Shown here one piece after another: positions 1 to 9,346 of a DNA stretch of 64,000 nucleotides (its first letter is position 1; each line of letters opens with the position of its first letter). Position numbers and translations under genes: made by a program. Below the pieces are notes generated by a model. It saw nothing but the letters and a program-made list of their open reading frames with translations, was not told where the DNA came from and searched no databases. The stretch is taken from assembly GCA_947627115.1 (NCBI GenBank), contig CANQUQ010000002.1:202276-266275 (forward strand), written 5' to 3'. The DNA is from an uncultured Acetatifactor sp. (GTDB lineage Bacteria; Bacillota; Clostridia; Lachnospirales; Lachnospiraceae).

Positions 1-544
1 GGATACCGCCCCCTGCCCGAAACGACTCGAAATAACGGTATATTTTTTCCTTGCATACCAGGTCCAGCGCGGCCGACGGTTCGTCCAGCAGCAGGATCCT
101 GGGTGCCGACGATACGGCACAGCCGATGGAGAGCCTCTTTTTCATTCCGCCGGACATTTTTTGCACCGGCACCTTCAGAAAGCCGTCGATCTCCAACATG
201 GCCAGCACACCGTGCTCCAGCTCCCGCTTCAGAGTCCCTTTGTCATACCACATGCACAGATTGTCCCAGGCATTCAGCTCCTCGATCAGCGGATCGCACT
301 GAGGCACATAGCCCACCGCGGAATTACGCAGTCCAGCCTCCTTCAGAAGATCGTGCCCGTCGCAGACGAACGATCCGCCGTCCGCCTTCTGTACTCCCGC
401 CAGTATAGAAAGCAGCGTGGACTTTCCACAGCCGTTTCCGCCCAGAATGCCCACGCAGCTTCCTTCTTCCGCCGTCAGGGAAACATTGTTCAATACCGCC
501 TTACGTCCATAGGCTTTCCGTATTCCTGACAATTCAATTTTCAT
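1..544 (-). CDS. ABC transporter ATP-binding protein (3' end outside window)
   Basis: The reading frame starts at the ATG at 544 and runs off the left edge, so the C-terminus is missing. The visible 181 residues form an ABC nucleotide-binding domain: Walker A GGNGCGKST near residue 36, signature MSGGMKKR near 133 and Walker B ILLLDEPSAALD near 153. An AGGGGAG ribosome site lies upstream, and the start is only 26 nt after the stop of the zinc-ribbon gene, so the two are probably cotranscribed. The degenerate signature and single domain suit a small ABC-2 type exporter whose permease would lie to the left. The substrate cannot be told from the sequence. Confidence 0.9.
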   Translation of the reverse strand, partial: MKIELSGIRKAYGRKAVLNNVSLTAEEGSCVGILGGNGCGKSTLLSILAGVQKADGGSFVCDGHDLLKEAGLRNSAVGYVPQCDPLIEELNAWDNLCMWYDKGTLKRELEHGVLAMLEIDGFLKVPVQKMSGGMKKRLSIGCAVSSAPRILLLDEPSAALDLVCKEKIYRYFESFRAGGGI

Positions 545-570
545 GAAACCGCTACGCTCCCCTGTTATTT

Positions 571-2685
571 TTACCACATGTCAGAACCGTCATCGTAATC
601 ATAGTAATCATCGTAGTCATAATAGCCGTCATAGTCGTAGGAATCATCGTAGTCATCATAGTCGTAGTAGTCATCGTAGTCATAGTAATCATCATAGTCG
701 TAGTAGTCATCGTAGTCGTAGGAATCATACGAGCTGCCGACCAACAGCTCCAGCAGCAGGCTCGCTACATCCGTGCTCTCTACTGCATCGCCAAATTCCT
801 CTACCGCTCTGACTGCGCTTCTTGGCAGATCCGTCTCCTCCAGTTCCGACGTGACCCGATCCCAGTCGATCTCATCGATCCAATCCTGCAGATCCTCCAC
901 ATCCGCCATCTCGTGAACGTCGCTGCCGTCGGGCACCCTGACGCCCGAAGCCTTTTTCGTCTCTCCGTCCACGGTCAGAGTTCCCATGTCTTCTCCGTCA
1001 TAATTGACCGCAAAGACATACCTGTAGGAGTGCTCGCCGGTCTCTGCAGTCAGGCGGAATTTCATCTTCTGAAGGACAGACAGTCCGGGGACCTCACGTG
1101 CCACCATCCCGATTCCGTTTCCCACCGCCACATCCAGCCTGCCGTTCAACCGACCCTGCTTCAGGGCTGCAAGATCCAGATCGTCCGCTGTGATATTGAA
1201 AATGGCAGCGCCTGTGTAGCGCAACCGGAACTCACCGTCGATCTTATCGCCGGTGCGCTTCCCGCTTCCGACGAGAGAGACACCGGTGCCTCCCTCCTCC
1301 ACGGAATACAAAAAGCCGAAATTCTTTCCATTCATGGGCATTCTGTAGGAGACCGCCATCTCATCCGTCTCAAATTCTCTGCCCACGATATCTCCCTTGC
1401 CGTCCACATAGACAGTCATGACTATGTCGATATCCTCGGCGTCCTCCAGTTCTTCCCTGAAATCCCGGATCTCATCCAGAAGATCCTCGTATGCGTCACC
1501 GTCGTAGTCCTCATCCACCGCATTCACAACGGTGCTGACCGCCGTATCGAATTTCTCATCCTTCTCCGCTTCCTCCAGCATGGCATCCAGCATGCTTTCC
1601 AGCGTTCCGTTATCGATCTTTACCTCCAGTGCGGTACATTTTTGCTTTACGTCCTCCTCTTCCAGGACCTTTGTCTCCATTTTCACATCGTCCACACAGT
1701 CCAATGCTATGTTCATGTACTTGCCCATAAGACTTTCCAGGGTCTTTTGTTCCGGCATGCTCCCCGAAAGCTTTTCAAACAACTCCCGGCGCGCATCCAG
1801 GGCCTCCGTCCAGTCCTCATAATCGGAGCCCATGACATCCTCCAGAACTACACCGATATAAGTGCTGTTAAGCTCCGGTATCTGCAGATAGACCTCGCCT
1901 ATTTCCAGGTCAGCCGCCGCGTTCACGGTGACAAGAGTATCCCCGTTAAGTCCTGCCGAAACGCCGACGCTGCTCTGATCGTCTTTTACCGCATATTCAC
2001 CGTGAAGCTGTGCGCTCCTGACCCAGGAGAGATCCACATTCGCCAATCCGGACAGTCCGATCAGATCTCTGCCTGCATCCGCAAGCTCTACCGATGCATC
2101 CACAGTATTTGTCCTGTTGTAGGTATTCTGTATATCCTCCAGGATCCGGCCGTACATATTTCCGCTGAGCGAGACCGCCTCATTCAGGTTCTTCCTTTCC
2201 ACGTACCGGTAATATTTCTCCGGCGAGGAAAACGTCTTATGCAGAAAGTTATTGATGCCGGCAAAATTAGCGGCAACTACAATGCCCGTCACCAGAAACA
2301 CCGCAGCCACGGCCGAAAGCACAATGGCGATCACCTTGCCCTTCTTCCCCTTTGCAGGCTGCGCCGGCACCGCGGGAGCCGCGGGCTGTCCGGCGGTCCG
2401 GTATGCCGCAGCAGTCTCCGTCTCCTGCCAGGTCACAGGCTTTCCGGCAGCCTGCGGCGCCTCCGTCTTCGGCACGTCCACGGGCTTTTCGGCAGCCTGC
2501 GATGCCTCCGTCTCCGGCACGTCCACGGGCTTTTCGGCAGCCTGCGATGCCTCCGCCTTCGGCGCGTCCACGGGCTTTTCGGCAGCCTGCGATGCCTCCG
2601 TCTCCGGCACAACTGCCGGCTCACCGCAATTGGGACAGATTTTTTCGGAATCGGGAATCTGTGTACCGCACTTCGCACAAAACAT
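571..2685 (-). CDS. Zinc-ribbon, single-pass membrane protein with Asp/Tyr-rich tail
   Basis: I do not recognise a named function. The order is: an N-terminal zinc ribbon with two CxxC pairs (CAKC, CPNC), an Ala/Pro/Glu linker built from four 15-residue repeats, one hydrophobic helix (IAIVLSAVAAVFLVTGIVVA), a large predicted extracytoplasmic region of about 450 residues, and a tail of repeated DYDDYY units ending GSDMW. The longest frame begins at 2700, but AGGAGG falls inside those first codons and sits just before the ATG at 2685, which I take as the start. This architecture recurs in Firmicutes envelope or sensor proteins. The linked ABC ATPase suggests an envelope role, which is inference. 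Confidence 0.8.
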   Translation of the reverse strand: MFCAKCGTQIPDSEKICPNCGEPAVVPETEASQAAEKPVDAPKAEASQAAEKPVDVPETEASQAAEKPVDVPKTEAPQAAGKPVTWQETETAAAYRTAGQPAAPAVPAQPAKGKKGKVIAIVLSAVAAVFLVTGIVVAANFAGINNFLHKTFSSPEKYYRYVERKNLNEAVSLSGNMYGRILEDIQNTYNRTNTVDASVELADAGRDLIGLSGLANVDLSWVRSAQLHGEYAVKDDQSSVGVSAGLNGDTLVTVNAAADLEIGEVYLQIPELNSTYIGVVLEDVMGSDYEDWTEALDARRELFEKLSGSMPEQKTLESLMGKYMNIALDCVDDVKMETKVLEEEDVKQKCTALEVKIDNGTLESMLDAMLEEAEKDEKFDTAVSTVVNAVDEDYDGDAYEDLLDEIRDFREELEDAEDIDIVMTVYVDGKGDIVGREFETDEMAVSYRMPMNGKNFGFLYSVEEGGTGVSLVGSGKRTGDKIDGEFRLRYTGAAIFNITADDLDLAALKQGRLNGRLDVAVGNGIGMVAREVPGLSVLQKMKFRLTAETGEHSYRYVFAVNYDGEDMGTLTVDGETKKASGVRVPDGSDVHEMADVEDLQDWIDEIDWDRVTSELEETDLPRSAVRAVEEFGDAVESTDVASLLLELLVGSSYDSYDYDDYYDYDDYYDYDDYYDYDDYDDSYDYDGYYDYDDYYDYDDGSDMW
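588..734. repeat. Low-complexity repeat encoding an Asp/Tyr tail
   Basis: GAT/TAT-type codons repeat with a unit of about 18 bp, encoding DYDDYY over the last 45 or so residues of the zinc-ribbon protein. The reading frame stays open throughout and units vary slightly, suggesting slippage-driven expansion under coding constraint. Confidence 0.85.
2426..2605. repeat. Four 45-bp in-frame tandem repeats
   Basis: Units begin near 2426, 2471, 2516 and 2561 and keep exact 45-bp spacing. Each encodes a 15-residue Ala/Pro/Glu linker unit containing EASQAAEKPVD. The copy nearest the membrane helix is the most diverged (EAPQAAGKPV). They lengthen the linker between the zinc ribbon and the transmembrane helix. 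Confidence 0.9.
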
Positions 2686-2813
2686 AAGCAGCCTCCTCAT
2701 AAAAGCACGCCGGGTGCATTTTCCAACGCGCCCGGCGATCGATTTTTGTTGAAATATCAGCTATTTTATTGTAAGCTTTTATCCGTTTTTTGTCAAGTCA
2801 TCCCTTCCGCACG

Positions 2814-3425
2814 TCAGTGCGATATCTCATTCGCCAGAGAATAGACGCCATAGCTTCCGTTCACCTTTACCACTAGGGCGTAGTCAAGCGCAGGGCCCTT
2901 ACCGGAGTAATTCCTGATGATCACAAGATATGCCTTAGATATCTTAAGGTCCGTGATCTTGATACTGAAATCATGGTAGCGGTAAAATTCTTCCACAAGA
3001 TCCTGCACCAGCTCGGCATTATCGCCTCCGCTCAGCCGGGTGACAGCCATGATCTTGTAATCGTAATCCGAAAGAGATGCGCCTGAACCGGCCTTTTCCT
3101 TCGCCCATTCCAGCACCTCCTCTTCCGCTTCCTCAGGATAGTATTTCCTCCACCTGACATCGTCGGCGCTGATATCTCCTGTCACAAATACCCCCACATA
3201 AGTATCGAAGGCCTTCTTTACCTTTTTCTCGACGGAAGCGTTCACAATGATAGGGATCAGGATCGCCAGCAGCACTGCCAGCGCGCCTGCGGCGGCCGCC
3301 AGCAATTTTGTTCTGAGCGATACGCCCGCCGGCTTTTTTGCCGTTCCCGGCGCCTCATTCTTTTTCTGTCCTTCCGCCTCGGAGGCAGTGACCTTTATTT
3401 CGCTGTTAGGGTCTTTCTTATCCAT
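2814..3425 (-). CDS. Single-pass membrane protein of unknown function
   Basis: This 203-residue protein has a charged cytoplasmic N-terminus of about 35 residues, one transmembrane helix (LLAAAAGALAVLLAILIPII, roughly 40-60), and an extracytoplasmic domain of about 140 residues. No catalytic motif or named family is recognisable. It lies between secDF and the 704-residue zinc-ribbon membrane protein, all on the same strand, and has the same topology as that protein without the zinc ribbon. It may belong to the same envelope group, but that rests on position only. Confidence 0.75.
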   Translation of the reverse strand: MDKKDPNSEIKVTASEAEGQKKNEAPGTAKKPAGVSLRTKLLAAAAGALAVLLAILIPIIVNASVEKKVKKAFDTYVGVFVTGDISADDVRWRKYYPEEAEEEVLEWAKEKAGSGASLSDYDYKIMAVTRLSGGDNAELVQDLVEEFYRYHDFSIKITDLKISKAYLVIIRNYSGKGPALDYALVVKVNGSYGVYSLANEISH

Positions 3426-3461
3426 TTTGCCGTCCTTTTCTCCACTCTTTTGTCATCGGGC

Positions 3462-5723
3462 TCATTTTTTTGCTTTTTTAGGTGCGAACTTTATGCGGAA
3501 AATATACCACAGGCTGCCCGCCAGGCAGACGGAGGAGTACGTTCCGCAGACAATGCCCACCATCAGCGGCAGAGCAAAGTCCCTGATGCTGGTCACGCCC
3601 AGCACATACAGCACAGCCACCATGATAAAGGTGGTCAGCGAGGTGAAAATGCTCCTTGACATGGTCTGCGTGATGCTGCGGTCCACCACCTCTCTCAGGG
3701 CATCCCTGTCAGACGTTCCTCTCATGTTCTCCCGGATGCGGTCGAATATTACAATGGTGGCATTGATGGAATAACCCACAATGGTAAGCATACATGCCAC
3801 GAACGTATTGCTCACGGACACTCTCGCCACCGCATAGAACGCCAGGACTACCAGCACGTCGTGAATCAGCGCTATGATACTGCTGATGCCGAAGCGAATG
3901 TCCGAAAAGCGGATCCTGATATAGATCAGCATACATACAATGGCGACCAGTACCGCGATGACGGTATCGGATTTCATCTCGTCGCTGATGGTGGAGCTGA
4001 TGGTCTCGGACGTGATGGAATTCTCCGCAACGCCAAAGTTGTCGGCGAACATCTGATTCAGCTCTTCTCTCTGCTCCACGTTCAGCGTGTCCGTCTTAAA
4101 GATGACTTCGTTGGATTCCTGCACTGTCTGTACCTGAACGGCACTGCCCGTGATCTCCTCGATCAGCGGCACCACCTTTGTGTTGGCTTCCTCCAGATCC
4201 ATGGCATGGTCAAAGGTGACCGTCACCGCCGTACCGCCCTTAAAGTCCAGACTGAAATTTAAGGCATCGCCGGTGTTCGCGCCGTAAACGCCCATCACCA
4301 CAAAGCCTGCGGCGATCACCGCCGCGGAAATGCCAAAGAAGATTCCCTTCTTCGGCAGAATATTCAATGTCTTTCTCTCCTTCGCCACACCGTAGAGCTT
4401 CTCGCTCTTGGCACCCAGCGCATAGAATGCGTTCAGTACGAGCCTGGTCACGACCAGAGCCGTAAACATGGAGAGCACGATACCCAGGGCAAGAGTCTGT
4501 GCAAAGCCCTTCACGGAGCCGGGCCCCAAGAACAGCAGCACCACGGCCGCGATCAGAGTGGTGATATTGCCGTCGATAATAGCGGAAAGCGCCTTGTCAA
4601 AGCCGGCCTTTACCGCATTCCTCACCGTCTTTCCGGCAGCGAGCTCCTCCCGGATACGCGCAAAGATGATCACGTTGGCATCCACCGCCATACCGATCGA
4701 CAGGATGATACCTGCCACGCCCGACAAGGTAAGGGTCATATCAAATCCGTTCAGCAGTAAAATGACCAGCGCCACGTAGGAGAGCAGACCGATCACCGAT
4801 GCCACGCCCGGAAGCCTGTATACGGCGATCATGAACAGCGCCACTATTATAAGACCGATCACGGCAGCCAGAAGGCTCGTTTCAATGGCGTCCACGCCCA
4901 GCTGAGCGCCCACCACTTTGGAATGAAGCTCCTCCAGCTCCAGCTTCAGACCGCCGATGCGGATGGTAGAGGCCAGTTTGTCCGCCGCCTCATAGGATTC
5001 CATATGGGTGATCTGGGCATTGCCGTCGGTGAGCACCGCCTCCACTCTGGGAGCGCTGATGATGCTGCCGTCGTAGTAGATACCGAGAGTCTCGCCTTTG
5101 GAGTATGCGTTCCTCGTAGCGTCCGCGAACTTTACCGCGCCCTCGTCAGTCATGGTCAGGTCCACAGCGTACTCGCTTCCCATGTTGGTCTGGATCGTAC
5201 CGCCTCTTGCGTCTTTTACATCCGTTCCCTCCAGCTTAATGGAACCGTCCGCCAAAAGCTCGTCGATTGTTTTTGTGAGCACGTATTGAGTGCCCAGCGT
5301 ACCGTCAGCCAACTGGACCGTCTGTCCGGTGTAATTGGCGTTTCCCTCCGAGTCCGTCTCGGCAATAAAGTACAGCGTACCCGGTCTGCCCAGCTCCTGC
5401 AGGATGGCATTTGCATCGCTCACACCGGGGATCTCAATGTTGATCCGGTCGGCACCCTCCTGATATACGATTGCTTCCGTGCTGTAATTTTCAACACGCT
5501 GCTGGAGCTTTGCAATGGTATCCTGCATATCCGTGCCGGAGGGCTCCTCCTCGCCCACCACCTGATAGGTGATGCTGACGCCGCCCGCCAGATCCAGGCC
5601 CAGCTTGATATCGGAGGCGCTTCCCTCGCCCAGCGAATTCACGCCGAAGATATCCACGTAGGCCACCCCTGCCAGGATCAGCAGAATACAAAGCAAAACC
5701 ACGATCGCTCTGTTCTTTTTCAT
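3462..5723 (-). CDS. secDF: Protein translocase subunit SecDF (fused)
   Basis: SecD and SecF are joined in one 753-residue chain, as in many Firmicutes. The pair uses the proton motive force to help pull preproteins out of the SecYEG channel. The SecD half starts with a transmembrane helix and the LDLAGG motif (residues 43-48), followed by a large P1 domain and five clustered helices. The SecF half begins near 455 and carries the matching LDFKGG motif near 494 before its own helices. The C-terminus is Lys-rich (KFAPKKAKK). It lies 60 nt downstream of the SCIFF maturase gene and is probably cotranscribed with it, a linkage seen in other clostridia. Confidence 0.96.
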   Translation of the reverse strand: MKKNRAIVVLLCILLILAGVAYVDIFGVNSLGEGSASDIKLGLDLAGGVSITYQVVGEEEPSGTDMQDTIAKLQQRVENYSTEAIVYQEGADRINIEIPGVSDANAILQELGRPGTLYFIAETDSEGNANYTGQTVQLADGTLGTQYVLTKTIDELLADGSIKLEGTDVKDARGGTIQTNMGSEYAVDLTMTDEGAVKFADATRNAYSKGETLGIYYDGSIISAPRVEAVLTDGNAQITHMESYEAADKLASTIRIGGLKLELEELHSKVVGAQLGVDAIETSLLAAVIGLIIVALFMIAVYRLPGVASVIGLLSYVALVILLLNGFDMTLTLSGVAGIILSIGMAVDANVIIFARIREELAAGKTVRNAVKAGFDKALSAIIDGNITTLIAAVVLLFLGPGSVKGFAQTLALGIVLSMFTALVVTRLVLNAFYALGAKSEKLYGVAKERKTLNILPKKGIFFGISAAVIAAGFVVMGVYGANTGDALNFSLDFKGGTAVTVTFDHAMDLEEANTKVVPLIEEITGSAVQVQTVQESNEVIFKTDTLNVEQREELNQMFADNFGVAENSITSETISSTISDEMKSDTVIAVLVAIVCMLIYIRIRFSDIRFGISSIIALIHDVLVVLAFYAVARVSVSNTFVACMLTIVGYSINATIVIFDRIRENMRGTSDRDALREVVDRSITQTMSRSIFTSLTTFIMVAVLYVLGVTSIRDFALPLMVGIVCGTYSSVCLAGSLWYIFRIKFAPKKAKK

Positions 5724-5783
5724 GTCGTTTCGTCCTTTCTGAAATCAATCTGTTTTTTGCCCGCGAAGGGCCTTCTCTTCTAT

Positions 5784-7199
5784 CTATTCACCCGCCGCTT
5801 CGGAGCTCTCCGGTTCCGCCGCGGCCTGGGACGCCTTCAGCATAATGGCACATTCCACGCGCTTTCTCTGAAGCTCGCAGCCCACATCGTAGGCATCGTT
5901 GATATTGCCGTGGAAATTATAGGCATTTGCAGCACAGCCGCCGCTGCAGTAAAATTTTGCAAAACACTTCCTGCACTTATCCTTGGTATATACGTTGCAG
6001 CGCCCGAACTCCTCCCGGATATCCTCCCGGAGTATCCCCTCGTCCACATTTCCCATAAGAAATTTTTCATTGCCTACGAACTGATGGCAGGGATACAGAT
6101 CCCCCCAGGGTGTCACCGCCAGATATTCCGTTCCTGAACCGCACCCGGAAAGGCGTTTTGCCACACAGGGGCCGCCCTCCAGATCTATCATGAAGTGAAA
6201 GAAATTAAAGCCTCTTCCTTCCCTCCGGCGCCTTATCATCTCTTCCGCCAGCCGGTCATACTCCTCCTTCAGCTTCGGGATATCCGCCTCGGTGATCGCA
6301 TAGTCGTCGTCAGGCTGCGCCACCACCGGCTCCACGGAGATCTGCCGGAAGCCAAGATCCGCCAGATGGAGCACGTCCTGGGAAAAGTCCAGATTGTTGT
6401 GAGTGTAGGTCCCCCGCACGTAATATCTCTCCTGCCCTCTGCTCTCGGCGACCTTCCGGAACTTGGGAACGATCACGTCGTAACTTCCCTGTCCTCCCCG
6501 GAAGGGCCGCATTCTGTCATGTACCTCCTTCCGGCCGTCAATGCTGAGAACAATGTTTGCCATCTCGCGGTTGGCAAATTCAAGAATGTCATCGTCCAGC
6601 AGCACTCCGTTGGTAGTGAGCGTGAACCGGAAACGCTTATTGTGCGTTTTTTCCAGAGCTCTGCCGTACTCCACCAGCTCCTTCACCGTCTGCCAGTTCA
6701 GCAGCGGCTCGCCGCCAAAGAAATCCACCTCAAGATTCACCCTGTTCCCGGAGTTCGCCACCAGAAAATCCAAGGCCTTTTTTCCGACTTCCACGCTCAT
6801 CAGGGCTCTTTCCCCATGATATTCCCCCTCGCCCGCAAAGCAGTACCGGCAGGCCAGATTACAGTCATGGGCAATGTGAAGACAGAGGGCCTTCACTACC
6901 GTCTGCCTGTTCTTAAAGTCAACGACATAGTCCTCGTAAATATCGGGGGCGAACAATTGTCCCGCCGCTTCCAGCTCAAGCACCTCGTCCACCGCCTCGG
7001 CGATCTCCTCCTCCGGGCAGGGGATATGAGCCAGATTCAGGACTGCGGCCTTGACCGTATCGGCATTTTTGATCCCCTCATTCACAAGGGGTTCTATCAG
7101 CGGAATCACATCATAGACGATATCGTCCACCACATGGACGGAACCGCTGTTCACATCCATCACGATGTTGTATCCGCAGCTTCTGTATTGGTGTATCAC
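5784..7199 (-). CDS. scfB: SCIFF peptide radical SAM maturase (thioether-forming)
   Basis: This radical SAM/SPASM enzyme installs Cys-to-Thr thioether bonds in the SCIFF precursor. The 471-residue protein has an N-terminal precursor-recognition domain, the radical SAM cluster motif CNLACRYC (C113, C117, C120) and a C-terminal SPASM region whose cysteines (CGSG, YPCHQ, CNVY, CRKC, YCSGGC) would bind two auxiliary 4Fe-4S clusters. I use the GTG start at 7199, because the N-terminus (HQYRSCGYNIVMDVNSGSVH) matches family members and AAAGGAAAG precedes it. It lies 73 nt after the SCIFF gene and before secDF. Confidence 0.95.
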   Translation of the reverse strand: MIHQYRSCGYNIVMDVNSGSVHVVDDIVYDVIPLIEPLVNEGIKNADTVKAAVLNLAHIPCPEEEIAEAVDEVLELEAAGQLFAPDIYEDYVVDFKNRQTVVKALCLHIAHDCNLACRYCFAGEGEYHGERALMSVEVGKKALDFLVANSGNRVNLEVDFFGGEPLLNWQTVKELVEYGRALEKTHNKRFRFTLTTNGVLLDDDILEFANREMANIVLSIDGRKEVHDRMRPFRGGQGSYDVIVPKFRKVAESRGQERYYVRGTYTHNNLDFSQDVLHLADLGFRQISVEPVVAQPDDDYAITEADIPKLKEEYDRLAEEMIRRRREGRGFNFFHFMIDLEGGPCVAKRLSGCGSGTEYLAVTPWGDLYPCHQFVGNEKFLMGNVDEGILREDIREEFGRCNVYTKDKCRKCFAKFYCSGGCAANAYNFHGNINDAYDVGCELQRKRVECAIMLKASQAAAEPESSEAAGE

Positions 7200-7272
7200 A
7201 GGTATGCTTTCCTTTCACACAAAAGTAGCAGCGACCGGAATCGCTGCTTACTCTAGTCTTTACAATGCCAAG

Positions 7273-7416
7273 CTATTTGATCTTTTCACAGCTCTGGTTC
7301 CCTACGGTACAGGAAGTCTTGCAGGCAGACTGGCAAGAGGTCTGGCACTCGCCGCAACCGCCCTTTTTCATTGAATCCTTCAGATCTCTGGTCGTCAGTG
7401 TCTTGATGTGCTTCAT
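7273..7416 (-). CDS. scfA: SCIFF ribosomal peptide precursor
   Basis: This 47-residue precursor is the substrate of the adjacent maturase. It begins MKHIKTLTTRDLKDSMKK, and its core has six cysteines at 21, 24, 28, 32, 36 and 43, the arrangement that names the family (six cysteines in forty-five residues). An AAGGAGG ribosome site sits nine bases before the ATG. The peptide is nearly invariant across Clostridia and its biological role is not established. The core contains Thr at 34 and 37, plausible thioether acceptors. No dedicated peptidase or exporter lies immediately beside it. Confidence 0.96.
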   Translation of the reverse strand: MKHIKTLTTRDLKDSMKKGGCGECQTSCQSACKTSCTVGNQSCEKIK

Positions 7417-7471
7417 TATCACACAGCCTCCTTATGCTCTTATATCAGTGAACAAATTATCAGACGAACCC

Positions 7472-7499
7472 AGTATATCACAAAATCAGGAATTGTAAA
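7472..7499 (-). promoter_or_regulatory. Putative promoter of scfA-scfB(-secDF)
   Basis: On the minus strand, TTTACA (7494-7499) and TATACT (7472-7477) are separated by 16 nt. Transcription would begin near 7465, leaving a leader of about 50 nt before the SCIFF start codon. Confidence 0.55.
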
Positions 7500-7542
7500 A
7501 GTCTTTTTTCAAATACGCCGCGGTTTTGTTTCCGCCGCGCCG

Positions 7543-9180
7543 TCAATCCCTCAATAGCACACAGGTCACATCCGTATCCACCCGGATGCTCTTCCTGCCG
7601 TCGAACAGCATCAGATCCCCGCGATAGCGCCTGAAATCGTAGTTGATGAGATATGCGATACTGCCGCCTTCCACTATCCCGTAGGAACGGATCGCCACAT
7701 CATCCGCCACCTTTATGCTGCGGCCCTTATTCCAACAATAGAGCGTTCCGGTCTCACGGTCCTGATCCATACCGCACAGGTACAGCAGGCTGCCTTCCTC
7801 CTGCTGCAGAGAATAAGGACAGACATCGGATGCCAGTCTGTGGCCGTTGAGATACAGGTCTGCGGAGTCACCGGCGGAATTTACCTTCGCCATGTAACAG
7901 ATGCCGTCCTTCCCGCTTTGCTCCACGAAAAAGACCTCCTCGGCGAGCGGCTTACATTCCGTTCCTCCTGTCTTGTAGTCACAGGTATACAGGTCACCTG
8001 TCCCATTCCCCAGCTCCTCCAGGATATAGAGCTCACCTGTCCTGTCGTTCAGATATACGGATAGTCCCTCCGCGGACGACATGTCCAGGCCGCCGATCTC
8101 CTTCACGCTTTCTCCGTCGATCAGCTTGACGCGGAGCCCTTCCGGGTCTGTCTCCACATAGTACACCAGCGGTCTGCCGCCGGATACCGCTCCCAGCATT
8201 TCGCCGGTGAACTTCACGACCGAAGCCGCACCGCCGCCTGCTGCATCCGTTCCGTAGTGAAGGATCTCCCGTTCCCGGCTGCCGATTTCCCTGACACAGT
8301 ACAGTTCCAGTCCGGATTCCGTCGGATAAGAATAGATCTGCGCCACCCCGTCCGCGATGCATTTCTTCCCGTCAAGATCCCTGCAGACATAGACGCTGTC
8401 CCGCTTCCGATATGCCAGCACGGAAAGATCTTCGGAGCGGTCCACGAGCAGATCGATCGTGTCGATCCTGGTCCTCTCGGAGGTTTTCATGTCCTGCACA
8501 TACAGCTCCAGCTCAGGGCCGTCCCCCTGTGTCCACATCACGCGGCTTCCGTCTTCGGCGGCCCAGAAATCCTGCACCTCTTCGGCGAGCTTTTCCTTGC
8601 CTCTTCTGTCGGCGATAAAAAGCTTCCTGCCGTCGCCCTTCAGATAGACCACCCGGCCGGGCGGTATCACAATATGCCGATACACGTTGGCATCCAATTT
8701 TTCTTCATCCGGCATCTTCCCGCCCAGTCTTCGGCAATACAGGCTGTAAGTGTCTCCGCTCAACCTCTTGGGGTAAAATATATACTCCCTGTCCTCGGTA
8801 TACTCCACCCGGTCGGCATATCTGCCGTACAGGGTCCCATCCTCTCTGTCCGCATAATACTTGTCCGAAATACACTGCGGCCCGTATTTTCTGCCGCCGG
8901 CCGTCATCAGTTCATTGCTCTTCAGATACAGCAGCAGCTGATACCCGCCTTCTGAGCGGACGTTCTTCATCTGCAGGGCCGTCACAAGACCGACCGCCGC
9001 GGCCAGGACACCAAGAGCCGCCGCGATCCCGATTCCCGCAAGAACCCTCCGGCCGTGCTTTTTGTCTTCGGCCGCCCGGACCGGTCTGCCGCACCTGGGG
9101 CAGAATCTTGCCTCCTCTATCATGCCGGTCCCGCAATGGGCACAGATCCTTATCCCGGCTTCCGTTCCTTTATCAGACAT
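7543..9180 (-). CDS. Zinc-ribbon membrane protein with repeat-rich exterior domain
   Basis: No function recognised. This 545-residue protein has an N-terminal double CxxC zinc ribbon (CAHC at about 13-16, CPRC at about 27-30), a transmembrane helix (IGIAAALGVLAAAVGLVTAL, about 50-70) and a long exterior part made of repeating short beta units such as DGTLYGRY, GRVVYLKGDGRKLFIAD and GTLYCWNKGRSIKVAD. The pattern suggests a beta-propeller of the kind seen in DUF5050-like proteins. It is the second zinc-ribbon/single-helix protein in the first 10 kb, but its exterior domain is unrelated to the first. Confidence 0.75.
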   Translation of the reverse strand: MSDKGTEAGIRICAHCGTGMIEEARFCPRCGRPVRAAEDKKHGRRVLAGIGIAAALGVLAAAVGLVTALQMKNVRSEGGYQLLLYLKSNELMTAGGRKYGPQCISDKYYADREDGTLYGRYADRVEYTEDREYIFYPKRLSGDTYSLYCRRLGGKMPDEEKLDANVYRHIVIPPGRVVYLKGDGRKLFIADRRGKEKLAEEVQDFWAAEDGSRVMWTQGDGPELELYVQDMKTSERTRIDTIDLLVDRSEDLSVLAYRKRDSVYVCRDLDGKKCIADGVAQIYSYPTESGLELYCVREIGSREREILHYGTDAAGGGAASVVKFTGEMLGAVSGGRPLVYYVETDPEGLRVKLIDGESVKEIGGLDMSSAEGLSVYLNDRTGELYILEELGNGTGDLYTCDYKTGGTECKPLAEEVFFVEQSGKDGICYMAKVNSAGDSADLYLNGHRLASDVCPYSLQQEEGSLLYLCGMDQDRETGTLYCWNKGRSIKVADDVAIRSYGIVEGGSIAYLINYDFRRYRGDLMLFDGRKSIRVDTDVTCVLLRD

Positions 9181-9236
9181 TTTTCTTCCCCCGTCCGTGT
9201 TTCCCGTCTCTTTTGTCCCAAAACGGGCCAGATATT

Positions 9237-9265
9237 ACTTTATCATTTATCAGGTGCTTTTTCAA
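9237..9265 (-). promoter_or_regulatory. Possible promoter for the zinc-ribbon propeller-like gene
   Basis: TTGAAA (9260-9265) and TAAAGT (9237-9242) are spaced by 17 nt on the minus strand, about 57 nt upstream of the ATG at 9180. The -10 element matches only four of six consensus bases. Confidence 0.4.
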
Positions 9266-9346
9266 CACCCCGCGGCCCTGCAAAATGCAGACGGCGGAAT
9301 GCCGCCTTCTCGCGAAGTCCCCCGCCGCTCTGCCCAGGAATCCTAT

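Noticed and set aside
913..2844. Long plus-strand reading frame opposite the zinc-ribbon gene
   Set aside because: It mirrors a GC-rich coding frame, has no ribosome site and its protein is not domain-like. The minus-strand gene has a zinc ribbon, helix and ribosome site.
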